Shown piece after piece: positions 1 through 8,635 of a DNA stretch of 64,000 nucleotides. Numbering within the stretch: position 1 is the first letter of the stretch; every line of letters starts with the position of its first letter. Both the position numbers and the translations under genes were made by a program. The stretch lies in the NCBI GenBank assembly GCA_025127975.1, contig JAHLYQ010000040.1, forward strand, positions 19,694 through 83,693, written 5' to 3'. The notes under the pieces are model-generated. The model saw only the letters and a program-made list of their open reading frames with translations, was not told the origin of the DNA and did not search any database. This DNA comes from Synechococcus sp. CS-1331. Its GTDB lineage: Bacteria; Cyanobacteriota; Cyanobacteriia; PCC-6307; Cyanobiaceae.

Positions 1-398
1 TGTTTGCCCCCCTGGAGGGTGGGGCCGAGACCCGCCTGCTGCGGCGGCTGCGGGCCGCGGGCTACCGGGCCCAGCTCAGCTCAGCTCGAGGATTGGGCGA
101 TCCGGAGGTCTTCCTGTTTCAGCTCCACGGCGTACGCCCACCCCATCTGGGTCACCAGAGCGTGGGGAGGGGGGCCGCGGTGGGTGAGGTCCAGAGGGTG
201 ATGCCCCAGTTGGGGGCCCTGCTGGAGGGCAGCCAGCCGATCTTGCTTTGGCTGCTTGAGGGTCAGGTGCTCTCCCAGGCGGAGCTCGGCTCCCTGGTGG
301 CGCTTTGCCGGCGGGAGCCGCGGCTGAAGTTGGTGGTGGAGATGGGGGGCGCTCGGGCCCTGCGCTGGCAGCCCCTTGAGCAATTGCTTGGTGCCTGA
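1..398 (+). CDS. ndhN: NAD(P)H-quinone oxidoreductase subunit N, 5' truncated
   Basis: Partial gene cut by the left window edge; the frame is open from base 3. NdhN is a cyanobacterial/plastid-specific subunit of the thylakoid NDH-1 complex, which works in cyclic electron flow and respiration. Visible residues follow the family closely: a start region with [18 protein letters not shown], then [20 protein letters not shown], a WLLEGQVLS segment, and a C-terminal [17 protein letters not shown] block. The first ~20 residues are missing. The stop overlaps the start of ldpA by a few bases, suggesting translational coupling. Family recognition is from memory of conserved sequence; confident. Confidence 0.93.
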   Translation, partial: FAPLEGGAETRLLRRLRAAGYRAQLSSARGLGDPEVFLFQLHGVRPPHLGHQSVGRGAAVGEVQRVMPQLGALLEGSQPILLWLLEGQVLSQAELGSLVALCRREPRLKLVVEMGGARALRWQPLEQLLGA

Positions 399-1428
399 AG
401 GCCTGGAGCCGGAAGCGGCCCTGGCCCGGGGCCACTGGGTCAAGCTGATTTGCGGCGCCAGCAACCAGGATCTGGCGGCCATAGAGGATCTCAGCGGCAT
501 CTTTGCCCTGGCCGGGGTTCATTGCATCGATGCGGCCGCCGACCCTGCCGTGGTGGCGGCCATCCGTCGCGGCTTGGCCTGGGCTGGGGCCAGGGGCTCT
601 GGACGGCCCTGGTTGATGCTGAGCCTCAGTGATGGGGCCGATCCCCATTTCCGCAAGGCCTGGTTCGATCCCCGTCGCTGCCCGAAAACCTGTTCCCGCC
701 CCTGCGAACGGGTCTGTCCAGCCCTTGCCATTGGGGTGGCGGCCACCGGGGAACCTGGGGTGCTGGCCGAGCGCTGCTACGGCTGCGGCAGGTGTCTACC
801 GGCCTGTCCCCATCACTTGATCGAGGAGCGGGGGCAGGTGTTGGCTGGGGAGGGGGTGGCGCCCCTGCTGGCCCAGCTGCGGCCCGATGCGGTGGAGCTC
901 CACACCCAGCCGGGTCGGGGGGTGGCCTTTGCTGAGCGGGTGGCCCAGTTGGTTGCCAGCGGGGTTCCCTTGCGGCGGGTGGCGGTGAGCGCTGGTCTGG
1001 AGGGCACGGCCCAGTCGTCGCGCCAGCTGGCTGCGGAGCTCTGGCAACGGTTCGGCGTGCTGCGCAGGGAGGGCATGCTCCCTCTCTGGCAGCTTGATGG
1101 CCGGCCGATGAGTGGCGACGTGGGGGCAGGCACGGCCGCTGCGGCCGTCGGCCTGGCCGCGGCCGTGCTGCCCCTGGCACCGCCTGGCCCGGTGCAGTTG
1201 GCGGGGGGAACCAATGCCCATACGCTCCTCCAATTGGCGGCCAGGGCCCCATTGCGGCGCCAGATCGCCGGGGTGGCCTTTGGGGGGGTGGCCCGTCGGC
1301 TGCTGCAACCGCTGCTGCTGGAAGCCCAGCACCGGGGCCGGTCCCTGCTGGCCGATGGGCTGCTCTGGCCCCAGGCCTTGCGGCTGGCCCAGGGCCTGGT
1401 CAATCCCTGGTTAGAACGGGTGGAGTGA
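391..1428 (+). CDS. ldpA: Light-dependent period protein LdpA (Fe-S protein)
   Basis: LdpA is an iron-sulfur protein that senses redox state and adjusts the circadian clock to light in Synechococcus. Two cysteine clusters are visible near residues 97-109 ([13 protein letters not shown]) and 129-139 ([11 protein letters not shown]), the latter a ferredoxin-type 4Fe-4S binding motif. The remaining ~200 residues form the LdpA C-terminal domain. I chose the GTG at 391, which overlaps the ndhN stop by 8 bases; an in-frame TTG at 376 would add five residues. Its stop overlaps the next start (GTGA), so ndhN-ldpA-ATPase looks like one operon. Confidence 0.85.
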   Translation: MPEGLEPEAALARGHWVKLICGASNQDLAAIEDLSGIFALAGVHCIDAAADPAVVAAIRRGLAWAGARGSGRPWLMLSLSDGADPHFRKAWFDPRRCPKTCSRPCERVCPALAIGVAATGEPGVLAERCYGCGRCLPACPHHLIEERGQVLAGEGVAPLLAQLRPDAVELHTQPGRGVAFAERVAQLVASGVPLRRVAVSAGLEGTAQSSRQLAAELWQRFGVLRREGMLPLWQLDGRPMSGDVGAGTAAAAVGLAAAVLPLAPPGPVQLAGGTNAHTLLQLAARAPLRRQIAGVAFGGVARRLLQPLLLEAQHRGRSLLADGLLWPQALRLAQGLVNPWLERVE

Positions 1429-3122
1429 ACCGGCCCCAGCGCGTCACCGACGATCTCGATCGCCTGCTGGAGGTGCTGCCCCAGGTGGTGCAGACCTGCC
1501 TGGCCAGCGAGGCTGCGCGGGATCAGCTGATCGAGGTGGTGCTGGATCTGGGCCGGGTGCCAGAGGCGCGCTACCCCGCCCGGGCGGTCAGCTTGGGGGC
1601 GGAGCCCCTGGGTCGGCTCGAGTTGGCAGCAGTGGTGGAGAGGGTTGGGGCCTTCGGCGGTGACAACCGCGCCGGCATCGAGCGCACCCTGCATCGGATC
1701 AGTGCGATCCGCAACCGCAGTGGGGAGATCGTCGGCCTCACCTGCCGAGTGGGCCGCTCCGTGTTCGGCACGGTGGCGATGGTGCGCGATCTGCTCGATG
1801 GGGGCGACTCCCTGCTGTTGATGGGTCGCCCTGGTGTGGGCAAAACCACCGCTCTGCGGGAGATCGCCCGGGTGCTGGCCGACGACCTGGGCAAGCGGGT
1901 CGTGGTGATTGACACCAGCAACGAGATCGCCGGCGACGGTGACATCCCCCACCCAGCCATTGGTCGGGCCAGGCGCATGCAGGTGGCAAGGCCCGAGCTG
2001 CAGCACCAGGTGATGATCGAGGCGGTGGAAAATCACATGCCCGAAGTCATCGTGATTGATGAGATCGGCACCGAATTGGAGGCCCAGGCGGCCCGCACGA
2101 TCGCCGAGCGGGGCGTGATGCTCGTGGCCACTGCCCACGGCAATGAGCTGACCAACCTGATCAAAAATCCCACCCTCTGCGACCTGGTGGGCGGCATCCA
2201 GTCGGTGACCCTGGGGGATGAGGAGGCGCGCCGGCGCCGCACCCAGAAAACAGTGCTGGAAAGGGCGGCTGATCCCACCTTCCCCTTGGCGGTGGAGATG
2301 CACAGCCGCCACCGCTGGCTCGTGCATCGCGATGTGGCTCGCACGGTCGATCTGTTGCTGCGGGGCCAGAGCGCCCGCCCCGAAATCCGAGAGCTTGGGG
2401 CGGGCGGAGAGTTGCGGTTGCAGGAGAGCCCATCGCCATCTGCGTCGCCATCCCCATCTGCATCGCCATCTTTATCGCCATTGCGATCCCCATCTAGATC
2501 CCCATCCCCATCTAGATCCCCCGGCCTGGCTCCCCGACCCCTGAGTCGGCCCGAGGCTCCCTCCAGCCCCCCGGTTGGCGTCGAGCCAGCCTGTTCCAGC
2601 CCCGCCCCTGCTGCGCCGCCCCTGCTGCGCCTGTACGGGGTGGGAATCGGCCGCAGCCTGCTGGAGCAGGTCGGGCGGGCCCGCCAGTTGGCTGTGGAGG
2701 TGGTGGGCAGCGTGGAGTTGGCCGATGCGGTGCTCAGCTTGCGCCATGAGCTCGGCCGTGATCCCCGTGTGCGCCGGCAGGCCCAGGAGCTTGGCCTGCC
2801 GATCCTGGTGTTGAAATCTGCGGCCCAGCCCCAGCTGCAGCGGGCCATGGAGCGGTTGCTCGAGCGGCACCGCCAGCAGCACGCCGATCCGGATTCAACC
2901 GCTGCGCCGCCCTGTCTTCAGGGTGACGATGCCCACGCTGGCCTGGAGGAATGTCGGCTGGCGGTGGAGCGGGTGGTGCTGCCCCATGGCCAGCCCGTCG
3001 AGCTGTTGCCCCGCAGCCCTCGGGTGCGCCTGTTGCAGGCCGAACTGGCCGGCCGCTATCGGTTGCGCACCGCCGAGTTTGGTCGAGGGGGGGAGCAACG
3101 GCTGCGGGTGTTTCCGGCTTGA
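1425..3122 (+). CDS. P-loop ATPase with C-terminal R3H-type domain (Ycf45-like)
   Basis: 565-residue AAA-type ATPase of the single-stranded nucleic-acid binding R3H/Ycf45 family found in cyanobacteria and plastids; cellular role not established. Walker A is GRPGVGKTT at residues 134-142, Walker B VIVIDEIG near 208-215, followed by a sensor-like TAHGN. Residues ~335-370 are a low-complexity Ser-Pro-Arg tract encoded by near-repeats of ccatctgcatcg. The C-terminal ~160 residues carry the substrate-binding module ending in an R3H-like region. Start GTG overlaps the ldpA stop. The Ser-Pro tract is probably a lineage-specific flexible spacer between ATPase and C-terminal modules. Confidence 0.82.
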   Translation: MNRPQRVTDDLDRLLEVLPQVVQTCLASEAARDQLIEVVLDLGRVPEARYPARAVSLGAEPLGRLELAAVVERVGAFGGDNRAGIERTLHRISAIRNRSGEIVGLTCRVGRSVFGTVAMVRDLLDGGDSLLLMGRPGVGKTTALREIARVLADDLGKRVVVIDTSNEIAGDGDIPHPAIGRARRMQVARPELQHQVMIEAVENHMPEVIVIDEIGTELEAQAARTIAERGVMLVATAHGNELTNLIKNPTLCDLVGGIQSVTLGDEEARRRRTQKTVLERAADPTFPLAVEMHSRHRWLVHRDVARTVDLLLRGQSARPEIRELGAGGELRLQESPSPSASPSPSASPSLSPLRSPSRSPSPSRSPGLAPRPLSRPEAPSSPPVGVEPACSSPAPAAPPLLRLYGVGIGRSLLEQVGRARQLAVEVVGSVELADAVLSLRHELGRDPRVRRQAQELGLPILVLKSAAQPQLQRAMERLLERHRQQHADPDSTAAPPCLQGDDAHAGLEECRLAVERVVLPHGQPVELLPRSPRVRLLQAELAGRYRLRTAEFGRGGEQRLRVFPA

Positions 3123-3204
3123 TTTCCCTGTCTGCCCGGGTCGCGGTTGACGAAGGACCGGCCGCTATGGGTAACTATCTAGGCACCGGCCCGGCCGGAT
3201 GCAT

Positions 3205-3276
3205 TGGGTCGTCGCCAAGTGGTAAGGCAGCGGGTTTTGGTCCCGCCATTCCTAGGTTCGAATCCTAGCGACCCAG
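3205..3276 (+). tRNA. tRNA-Gln(TTG)
   Basis: A 72-base cloverleaf: acceptor arms TGGGTCG and CGACCCA pair perfectly with discriminator G, the anticodon loop TTTTGGT gives anticodon TTG, and the T arm is CTAGGTTCGAATCCTAG. No encoded CCA. It lies between the ATPase gene and the HAD hydrolase gene. Confidence 0.96.
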
Positions 3277-3288
3277 TTTTGAGGCCCC

Positions 3289-4053
3289 ATGCCGCCGGCA
3301 TTCGATTCCCCTACCCCCTTGGTCGTCTTTGACTTCGACGGCGTGCTGGTGGATGGCATGCCCGAATACTGGTGGGCCGCCAGGACTGCGGCGCTGCAGC
3401 TGGCCCCCAGGCTGCAGCTCCCAGAATCGGCGCCTGCTGCCTTTGGGCGCTTGCGGCCCCTGATCCACAAGGGCTGGGAGATGGTCCTGATGGCCGCAGA
3501 GCTGGGCCGGGACGAGCTCGACATAGAACACCTATTGAACGATTACCCAGCTGCCCTGGCCTCTGCCCTGGCTCGCTGGAATTGGCCCGCTGGCCTGCTG
3601 CAGCAGCAGCTGGAGCAGGTGCGAGCTGGCGCCATTGGCATCGATGAAGCGGGCTGGTTGGCCCGCCACCGGTTTTACCCCGGGGTTAAACAGCGGCTGG
3701 TGCGTTTGGCCGAGGACGGGGCGGCCTGGGCCGTGCTCACCACCAAGGGTGCCCTATTCGCCGCCAGGCTCCTGGAGGCTGCGGGGCTCAGGCCTGAAGC
3801 TCTTTTTGGCCACGAGCAGGGGAGCAAGGTCGAGGTGCTGCGGCATCTCCAGACCCAAGGGCGTCCCCTCTGGTTCGTCGAGGACCGTCGCCCGACGCTG
3901 GAGGCGGTGCGGGCTGATCCGGAGCTGGCCATGGTGCGCTGTTTCCTGGTGAGTTGGGGCTACCTGGTCCCGGGGGATGGCCAGGACCTGCCGCCCACCA
4001 TTGGCTGGCTCACTCCGGAGGCCTTTTCAGCCCCCCTGGCGCAATGGCCCTAG
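3289..4053 (+). CDS. HAD-superfamily hydrolase (phosphatase-like)
   Basis: 254-residue haloacid-dehalogenase-type protein. Motif I is [12 protein letters not shown] near residues 12-23 with the nucleophile Asp; a helical cap follows; motif II is VLTTKGA near residue 148 (Thr position); a Lys lies near 180 in GSKVEVL, and motif III is [12 protein letters not shown] near 202-213. Substrate cannot be told from sequence. It starts 12 bases after tRNA-Gln and is followed by the recA regulatory region. Conserved in picocyanobacteria beside recA, but a functional link to DNA repair is not shown. Confidence 0.8.
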   Translation: MPPAFDSPTPLVVFDFDGVLVDGMPEYWWAARTAALQLAPRLQLPESAPAAFGRLRPLIHKGWEMVLMAAELGRDELDIEHLLNDYPAALASALARWNWPAGLLQQQLEQVRAGAIGIDEAGWLARHRFYPGVKQRLVRLAEDGAAWAVLTTKGALFAARLLEAAGLRPEALFGHEQGSKVEVLRHLQTQGRPLWFVEDRRPTLEAVRADPELAMVRCFLVSWGYLVPGDGQDLPPTIGWLTPEAFSAPLAQWP

Positions 4054-4061
4054 TCGGTTAG

Positions 4062-4075
4062 AGTACGCCCGTACT
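4062..4075. promoter_or_regulatory. Putative LexA (SOS) box upstream of recA
   Basis: The palindrome AGTACGCCCGTACT lies 155 bases before the recA start. It matches the cyanobacterial LexA consensus RGTAC-N3-D-GTWCB at all but one position (C in the D position). A further GGTAC half site lies at 4086-4090. It fits damage-inducible control of recA; binding is inferred. Confidence 0.6.
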
Positions 4076-4229
4076 ATGAGCAATTGGTACGCCGGCCCTT
4101 TTTGGTGGCACTTGCTCTCTAGGGGGCGCAGGATTGATTCCTGAGCCCGTCCCCCCTCTCTGCTGGTCTTTTCTGCCCAGTTTCTGACCAGCTTTCCGCC
4201 CCGTTTCCGCCCCGTTTCCAATTGTCGCC

Positions 4230-5426
4230 ATGGCTGCCGATCCCCGCTCCAATTCCCTTTCCTCCCCTTCCTCCAGTTCGTCCGTGTCTTCCTCCTCTTC
4301 CGCTTCTCGCCCGTCTGCCGGTGCTGCCGCTGAGCGTGAGAAGGCCCTGGGGCTGGTGCTCAACCAGATCGAGCGCAATTTCGGCAAGGGTTCGATCATG
4401 CGATTGGGGGATGCTTCCCGCATGAGGGTGGAAACCATCTCCACCGGGGCGCTCACCCTTGATCTGGCCCTGGGTGGCGGCTACCCCAAGGGTCGGGTGG
4501 TGGAGGTTTACGGGCCGGAGAGCTCTGGTAAGACCACCCTCACCTTGCATGCCATTGCCGAGGTGCAGAAGCGCGGCGGTGTGGCCGCTTTTGTGGACGC
4601 GGAGCATGCCCTCGACCCCGTCTATGCAGCGGCCTTAGGCGTTGACATTGAAAATCTGCTGGTCTCCCAACCGGATACCGGTGAGATGGCCCTGGAGATC
4701 GTCGACCAGCTGGTGCGCTCAGGAGCGGTTGACATCGTGGTGATCGATTCGGTGGCGGCCTTGACCCCCCGCGCTGAAATTGAAGGCGAAATGGGCGACC
4801 TGGCTGTGGGTGCCCAGGCTCGCCTGATGAGCCAGGCCATGCGCAAGATCACTGGCAACATTGGCAAGTCAGGCTGCACGGTGATTTTTCTCAACCAGTT
4901 GCGCCAGAAGATTGGCGTTACCTACGGCAATCCGGAAACCACCACCGGCGGCAACGCCCTCAAGTTTTATGCCTCTGTGCGCCTCGACATCCGCCGGATT
5001 CAGACCCTCAAGCGGGGCACCGAGGAGTACGGCATCCGCGCCAAGGTGAAGGTGGCCAAGAACAAGGTGGCGCCTCCCTTCCGCATTGCTGAGTTCGACA
5101 TCCTGTTTGGCCGCGGCATCAGCACCCTGGGCTGCCTGCTGGATCTGGCCGAGGAAACCGGTGTGGTGGTCCGCAAGGGGGCCTGGTATAGCTACGAGGG
5201 CGACAACATTGGCCAGGGCCGGGACAACACGATCATCTGGCTGGAGCAGAACCCCAAGCAGGCTGAGCTGATCGAGCAGCTCACCCGCCAGAAACTCAAG
5301 GAAGGCTCCGAAGTGACATCTAACTCGATGAAGCCCCTGGCGGCAGCGGCCAAATCAGCCGCAGCAACTGGCTCCGTAAAGGAGGATTCGGCGACGGAGC
5401 TGGCCGATCTGCCGGTGGCGAGTTGA
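4230..5426 (+). CDS. recA: Recombinase RecA
   Basis: 398-residue RecA, the DNA strand-exchange ATPase of homologous recombination and co-protease for LexA. Walker [11 protein letters not shown] is near residue 95, Walker [10 protein letters not shown] near 170, and the L2 region [12 protein letters not shown] near 215. Compared with typical RecA (~350 residues), it has a Ser-rich N-terminal extension of about 30 residues encoded by repeated tcc codons, and an Ala-rich tail. The ATG at 4230 is the first start downstream of the SOS-type palindrome; the core would fit a start near residue 33 as well, but no other start is better supported. Confidence 0.97.
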   Translation: MAADPRSNSLSSPSSSSSVSSSSSASRPSAGAAAEREKALGLVLNQIERNFGKGSIMRLGDASRMRVETISTGALTLDLALGGGYPKGRVVEVYGPESSGKTTLTLHAIAEVQKRGGVAAFVDAEHALDPVYAAALGVDIENLLVSQPDTGEMALEIVDQLVRSGAVDIVVIDSVAALTPRAEIEGEMGDLAVGAQARLMSQAMRKITGNIGKSGCTVIFLNQLRQKIGVTYGNPETTTGGNALKFYASVRLDIRRIQTLKRGTEEYGIRAKVKVAKNKVAPPFRIAEFDILFGRGISTLGCLLDLAEETGVVVRKGAWYSYEGDNIGQGRDNTIIWLEQNPKQAELIEQLTRQKLKEGSEVTSNSMKPLAAAAKSAAATGSVKEDSATELADLPVAS

Positions 5427-5459
5427 GCAAGTCAGCTCAGCCCCCGGCCAATCCAGGCC

Positions 5460-5858
5460 TCAGGGGCGGCTGAAAGCGCCCTTGGATCGGCCAGGGAGCC
5501 CCGGGGATGGAGCTGACTTGCTCGGGGCGTTGGGGCTCTGCAGCACCTGGGCCAGGCGCTGAAGCTCCTGGATGGCTTCGGCCCCCTCCAGCTTGACCAA
5601 TTCGTGGCCGTCGTGGGATTCGACCCAGCTGATGCCGAAATCGGACACCAGAAAACGCACCATGTGCCTGGTGTCCAGGTTGGCCACAAAAGAGGCGCCG
5701 TGGCCGTCACGGCCATCACCGCAGATGTAGCAGGTAGCAGCGATGCCGCGTTCCTGCAGGCTTTTGGCCAGGGCCTGGAGGCTCATCACCAGGTCTTGAA
5801 CTACCGACCGGTATTGCTCGGCAAGGCGTGGAAACACGGCAGCGACCCCAGTGGCCAC
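5460..5858 (-). CDS. DUF1815 family protein
   Basis: 132-residue member of the cyanobacteria-specific DUF1815 family, function unknown. The family signature is the stretch RLAEQYRSVVQDLVMSLQAL followed by LVSDFGISWVE and KLEGAEAI. A cysteine pair (CYIC) lies near residue 44. The C-terminal ~25 residues are Pro/Ser-rich and outside the conserved core. It follows the DUF2839 gene by 32 bases on the same strand, probably in one operon with it and the helicase-like gene, and ends convergently with recA. Confidence 0.82.
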   Translation of the reverse strand: MATGVAAVFPRLAEQYRSVVQDLVMSLQALAKSLQERGIAATCYICGDGRDGHGASFVANLDTRHMVRFLVSDFGISWVESHDGHELVKLEGAEAIQELQRLAQVLQSPNAPSKSAPSPGLPGRSKGAFSRP

Positions 5859-5890
5859 CCATCATAATGTTTTCTTCAGAATCTGGCGAA

Positions 5891-6139
5891 TCAGCCGTCG
5901 GCCAACGTCCACCAGCCCGCGGCGGGCCCGATGAAACGAACCGCCACCCAGAAGAGCACCAGGGCTCCGATGCCCACCCAGGCCGCCTTGGTGGTGAGTT
6001 TTACGAAGCGATCCGCCTGGTTGCGGCTGAGGGGTAGCCAGGCAACGATGCGCGGCGAAGTATCGGCTGGCCTGGCGCCTGATGACTTGATTCCCTTCGG
6101 TGGCAGGCCCTGGCTGCTGCGGCGCTTTGCTTCCCCCAT
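5891..6139 (-). CDS. DUF2839 family small membrane protein
   Basis: 82-residue cyanobacterial DUF2839 protein. It begins MGEAKRRSSQG, has an LPWLP-like segment (VAWLPLSRNQADRF), and one C-terminal transmembrane helix (about residues 53-71) ending FIGPAAGWW, all typical of the family. Function unknown. I chose the ATG at 6139 because the conserved MGEAKRR start lies there; the frame is open far upstream but overlaps the helicase-like gene. It sits between that gene and the DUF1815 gene. Confidence 0.8.
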   Translation of the reverse strand: MGEAKRRSSQGLPPKGIKSSGARPADTSPRIVAWLPLSRNQADRFVKLTTKAAWVGIGALVLFWVAVRFIGPAAGWWTLADG

Positions 6140-6177
6140 TGCTTCAGCGTCTCCTTTGGTGCGGTGAGCAATTAAAG

Positions 6178-7617
6178 CTAGTGAGGCAGCAGGCGTCTGA
6201 GGCTCACCCAGGGTTCCAGAGCGAGTAAGACCTGGCGCCCCCAGCTCCGCCCGCGCAGGCGGCCATCCAGAATCGCGAGCCTGCCCCCTTGGCGACGCAG
6301 GCCGGCAACCCCCAGTTCCAGTCGATTGAGGCCATCGGGGAGCAGGAATTCCCGAAACCAGTCTTGCCCTGACTGACGCATGGCCAGCACCCGGGCGGCG
6401 GTGAGGGGATCTTCCAGGCTGGCGATCGGCAGTAAGGCCACCACGATCTGGCCGGGTAGCGGTAGCCGTTGCTGCTGGTTGAGCCACCAGTCCCAGCGGG
6501 CACAGATCACCCCATTGCTCTCGGGAGCGGTGTGCTCGTGAACCACCCGACTGCCGAATTCAGCAGCCAGCCCACTTGTGAGGTTGAGGCGCAGGGCTTC
6601 GTCATCGATCAGCACCACCGTTACCCCCCCTTGGCCAAGCACCAGCCTGCGAGCGTGGTCCAGCAGGTGCTGGCCGTAATGGGGGCTGTTGGGCAGGGGT
6701 TGGCGAAGGGGGGCATAGAGGGGCAGGGGGTCGGCCAGGGGCGGATCTCCCAGGTTCACGGTCACGTTGGGCTGCAGGCCCAGCTCCACAGAGGGCCCCC
6801 TGGACAATTGGCCCAGCACCACCGCACCGCGCCGGATCAGCAGGCCCTTCAGGGCCGCCAGGGGGTCCAGCGGTTGGCGATGTAATTGCCATTGCAGCAG
6901 CTGGGGATTGACCTGGGCCCAGCTGGTCCAACCGCTTCCCCTGGCGGCCAGCCAGGCTGGCCAGGGGGCGGGCAGGGGTTCGAGTATCTGCAGCAGGTGA
7001 CGCAGGGGTGCTTCGTCTTCAGGCGCCAGTCCCACCAGCTGGTTGGGGTGAGCAGGATGGCTGAGGATGAGCCGGTTGAGGCGCTCGTGCAGGCTCAGCA
7101 GGCTCGCTTCTGCCGTGGGCTGGGCCCGGCGTAACTGGTCCCAGTGCTGGGGCGTCAGCACCACCTCCAGGGCCTCCCTGAGCAGGTTGTCGAGATGTTC
7201 GGCCTCTGGCAGCACCAGTTGCCTCTCCCCGAGCCAGCCCTGCTGCCAGGCCCCCACCAGCTGCCGGTGATTCAAAAGCCAGACGCGGCCATCGGCAGGT
7301 GGATGGTCCCCCTCAAAACAGGCCATAGCCAGGCTCGGGTCGGCCCTCCCCAGCCGGGGCAGTTCTACCTGCAGCAAGCGTTGGCGGGTGCCATCGCTAA
7401 CCACCAGGGCCAGGGGGCATTCACTCAGGGCCAGGGGCACCAACAGGCTGATCCACCAGCTGGGATCGCAGCCCGGGGCAAGCCGCACAAAGGTGTGGTC
7501 GCTACGGCGCAGGCTGCGGGCCACCAGGCGACTGAGGCTCAGGTGGTGGGGCCAGGGTTCGCACCCTTCCCGTGCAAGCAGGGCCTTGAGTTGGTGGTGG
7601 GCGCGGGCTTCGAGCAT
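6178..7617 (-). CDS. Helicase-like protein, possibly DinG-related
   Basis: 479-residue protein that I associate with a picocyanobacterial family annotated as DinG-like ATP-dependent helicase. A helicase-like C-terminal part contains VTVVLIDDEAL and PGQIVVALLPIASLEDPLTA, and a short HANQ-like segment LLNHRQLVG lies near residue 120. I see no clear Walker A GxGKT, so ATPase activity is doubtful. The ATG at 7617 is chosen since upstream in-frame sequence would run into tyrA on the other strand. It is divergent from tyrA and upstream of the DUF2839 and DUF1815 genes. Confidence 0.55.
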   Translation of the reverse strand: MLEARAHHQLKALLAREGCEPWPHHLSLSRLVARSLRRSDHTFVRLAPGCDPSWWISLLVPLALSECPLALVVSDGTRQRLLQVELPRLGRADPSLAMACFEGDHPPADGRVWLLNHRQLVGAWQQGWLGERQLVLPEAEHLDNLLREALEVVLTPQHWDQLRRAQPTAEASLLSLHERLNRLILSHPAHPNQLVGLAPEDEAPLRHLLQILEPLPAPWPAWLAARGSGWTSWAQVNPQLLQWQLHRQPLDPLAALKGLLIRRGAVVLGQLSRGPSVELGLQPNVTVNLGDPPLADPLPLYAPLRQPLPNSPHYGQHLLDHARRLVLGQGGVTVVLIDDEALRLNLTSGLAAEFGSRVVHEHTAPESNGVICARWDWWLNQQQRLPLPGQIVVALLPIASLEDPLTAARVLAMRQSGQDWFREFLLPDGLNRLELGVAGLRRQGGRLAILDGRLRGRSWGRQVLLALEPWVSLRRLLPH

Positions 7618-7683
7618 TCCCAGGCGGCCAACAGGATCGGATCGTAGGAAGCTGGCTACACGATTCCTGTCTGTGGATGCTCG

Positions 7684-8607
7684 ATGGCGTCTGTTTCCCT
7701 GCCCGATAGCAGCGATGGCCTGGCGCCGGATCCCTGGCGCCAGCAACCCGTGGGTGTGGTGGGCCTGGGGTTGATCGGCGGTTCCCTGGGATTGGATCTG
7801 CAGCGGCTTGGCATTGGGGTTCGGGGCCTGGTACATCGCGCCACCACCGCCGAGCGCGCCCGCCAGAGGGGCCTGGCAACGGAGGTGAGCACCGATCCCG
7901 CCGTGCTGGCTCCCTGTGGCCTGGTGGTGCTGGCCCTGCCCCTTGATCAACTGTTGGACCCCGATCCCGGCCTGCTGGCGGCCCTGCCGCCCCAGGCGGT
8001 GATCACTGATGTGGGCTCGGTGAAGGAGCCGGTGCTGGAGCGCTGGCGGGCTCTGCATCCGCGATTTGTGGCCAGCCATCCCATGGCGGGTAACGCTGAG
8101 GCGGGAGTGGAGGCAGGGGTGGTGGGCCTGTTTCGCCAGCGCCCCTGGGTGGCCACGCCGGAGGCTGGCACCGACCTGGAAGCCCTGGGGGTGGTGCGGA
8201 ATCTGGCGGAGCTCGTGGGGGCCCGCTGGCTCACCTGCCCAGCTGGGGACCATGACCAGGCGGTGGCAATGATTTCCCATCTGCCCGTGCTGTTGGGGGC
8301 GGCCCTGTTGCGGGCAGCAGATTCAGGCGTGGCCCCGCCGAAGCTGGTGCGCCAGCTGGCTTCGAGTGGATTTGCCGACACCACGCGGGTGGGGGGGGGC
8401 AACCCGCAGCTGGGCTCCCTGATGGCTCGCTGCAATCGTGATGCCCTGTTGGCAGCCCTCGCCGCCTATCGCCAGCAACTTGGCGAGTTGGAGGATTTGC
8501 TGCAGCGGGGTGATTGGGCTGCGCTGCAGCGGCAACTGGAGGGCTGCCACCAGTTGCGGCCCCAGTTTGTGGGCCCGAGCCCCCCTGCAGAAACAGGTAG
8601 CTCCTAA
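7684..8607 (+). CDS. tyrA: Prephenate/arogenate dehydrogenase
   Basis: 307-residue TyrA-type dehydrogenase for the last oxidative step of tyrosine synthesis; cyanobacterial members usually prefer arogenate and NADP. The nucleotide-binding motif GLGLIGGSLGLDL is near residues 26-38, VITDVGSVKEPV near 102-113, and the catalytic-region motif SHPMAGNAEAGV near 127-138, with a later ISHLPVLLGAAL helix. It stands alone on the plus strand, divergent from the helicase-like gene and convergent with crtD 28 bases downstream. Confidence 0.92.
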   Translation: MASVSLPDSSDGLAPDPWRQQPVGVVGLGLIGGSLGLDLQRLGIGVRGLVHRATTAERARQRGLATEVSTDPAVLAPCGLVVLALPLDQLLDPDPGLLAALPPQAVITDVGSVKEPVLERWRALHPRFVASHPMAGNAEAGVEAGVVGLFRQRPWVATPEAGTDLEALGVVRNLAELVGARWLTCPAGDHDQAVAMISHLPVLLGAALLRAADSGVAPPKLVRQLASSGFADTTRVGGGNPQLGSLMARCNRDALLAALAAYRQQLGELEDLLQRGDWAALQRQLEGCHQLRPQFVGPSPPAETGSS

Positions 8608-8635
8608 ACTGAGCGCCGGAACCGAGCTCCAGAAC

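Noticed and set aside
76-648. Long minus-strand frames opposite ndhN, ldpA and the ATPase gene
   Set aside because: They are GC-driven open frames antisense to well-recognised proteins, with Pro/Arg/Gly-rich nonsense translation.
813-2327. 504-residue minus-strand open frame
   Set aside because: Shadow of ldpA and the P-loop ATPase; no domain seen.
7618-8280. In-frame extension of the helicase-like gene to 8280
   Set aside because: It runs over tyrA on the other strand; the natural start is the ATG at 7617.
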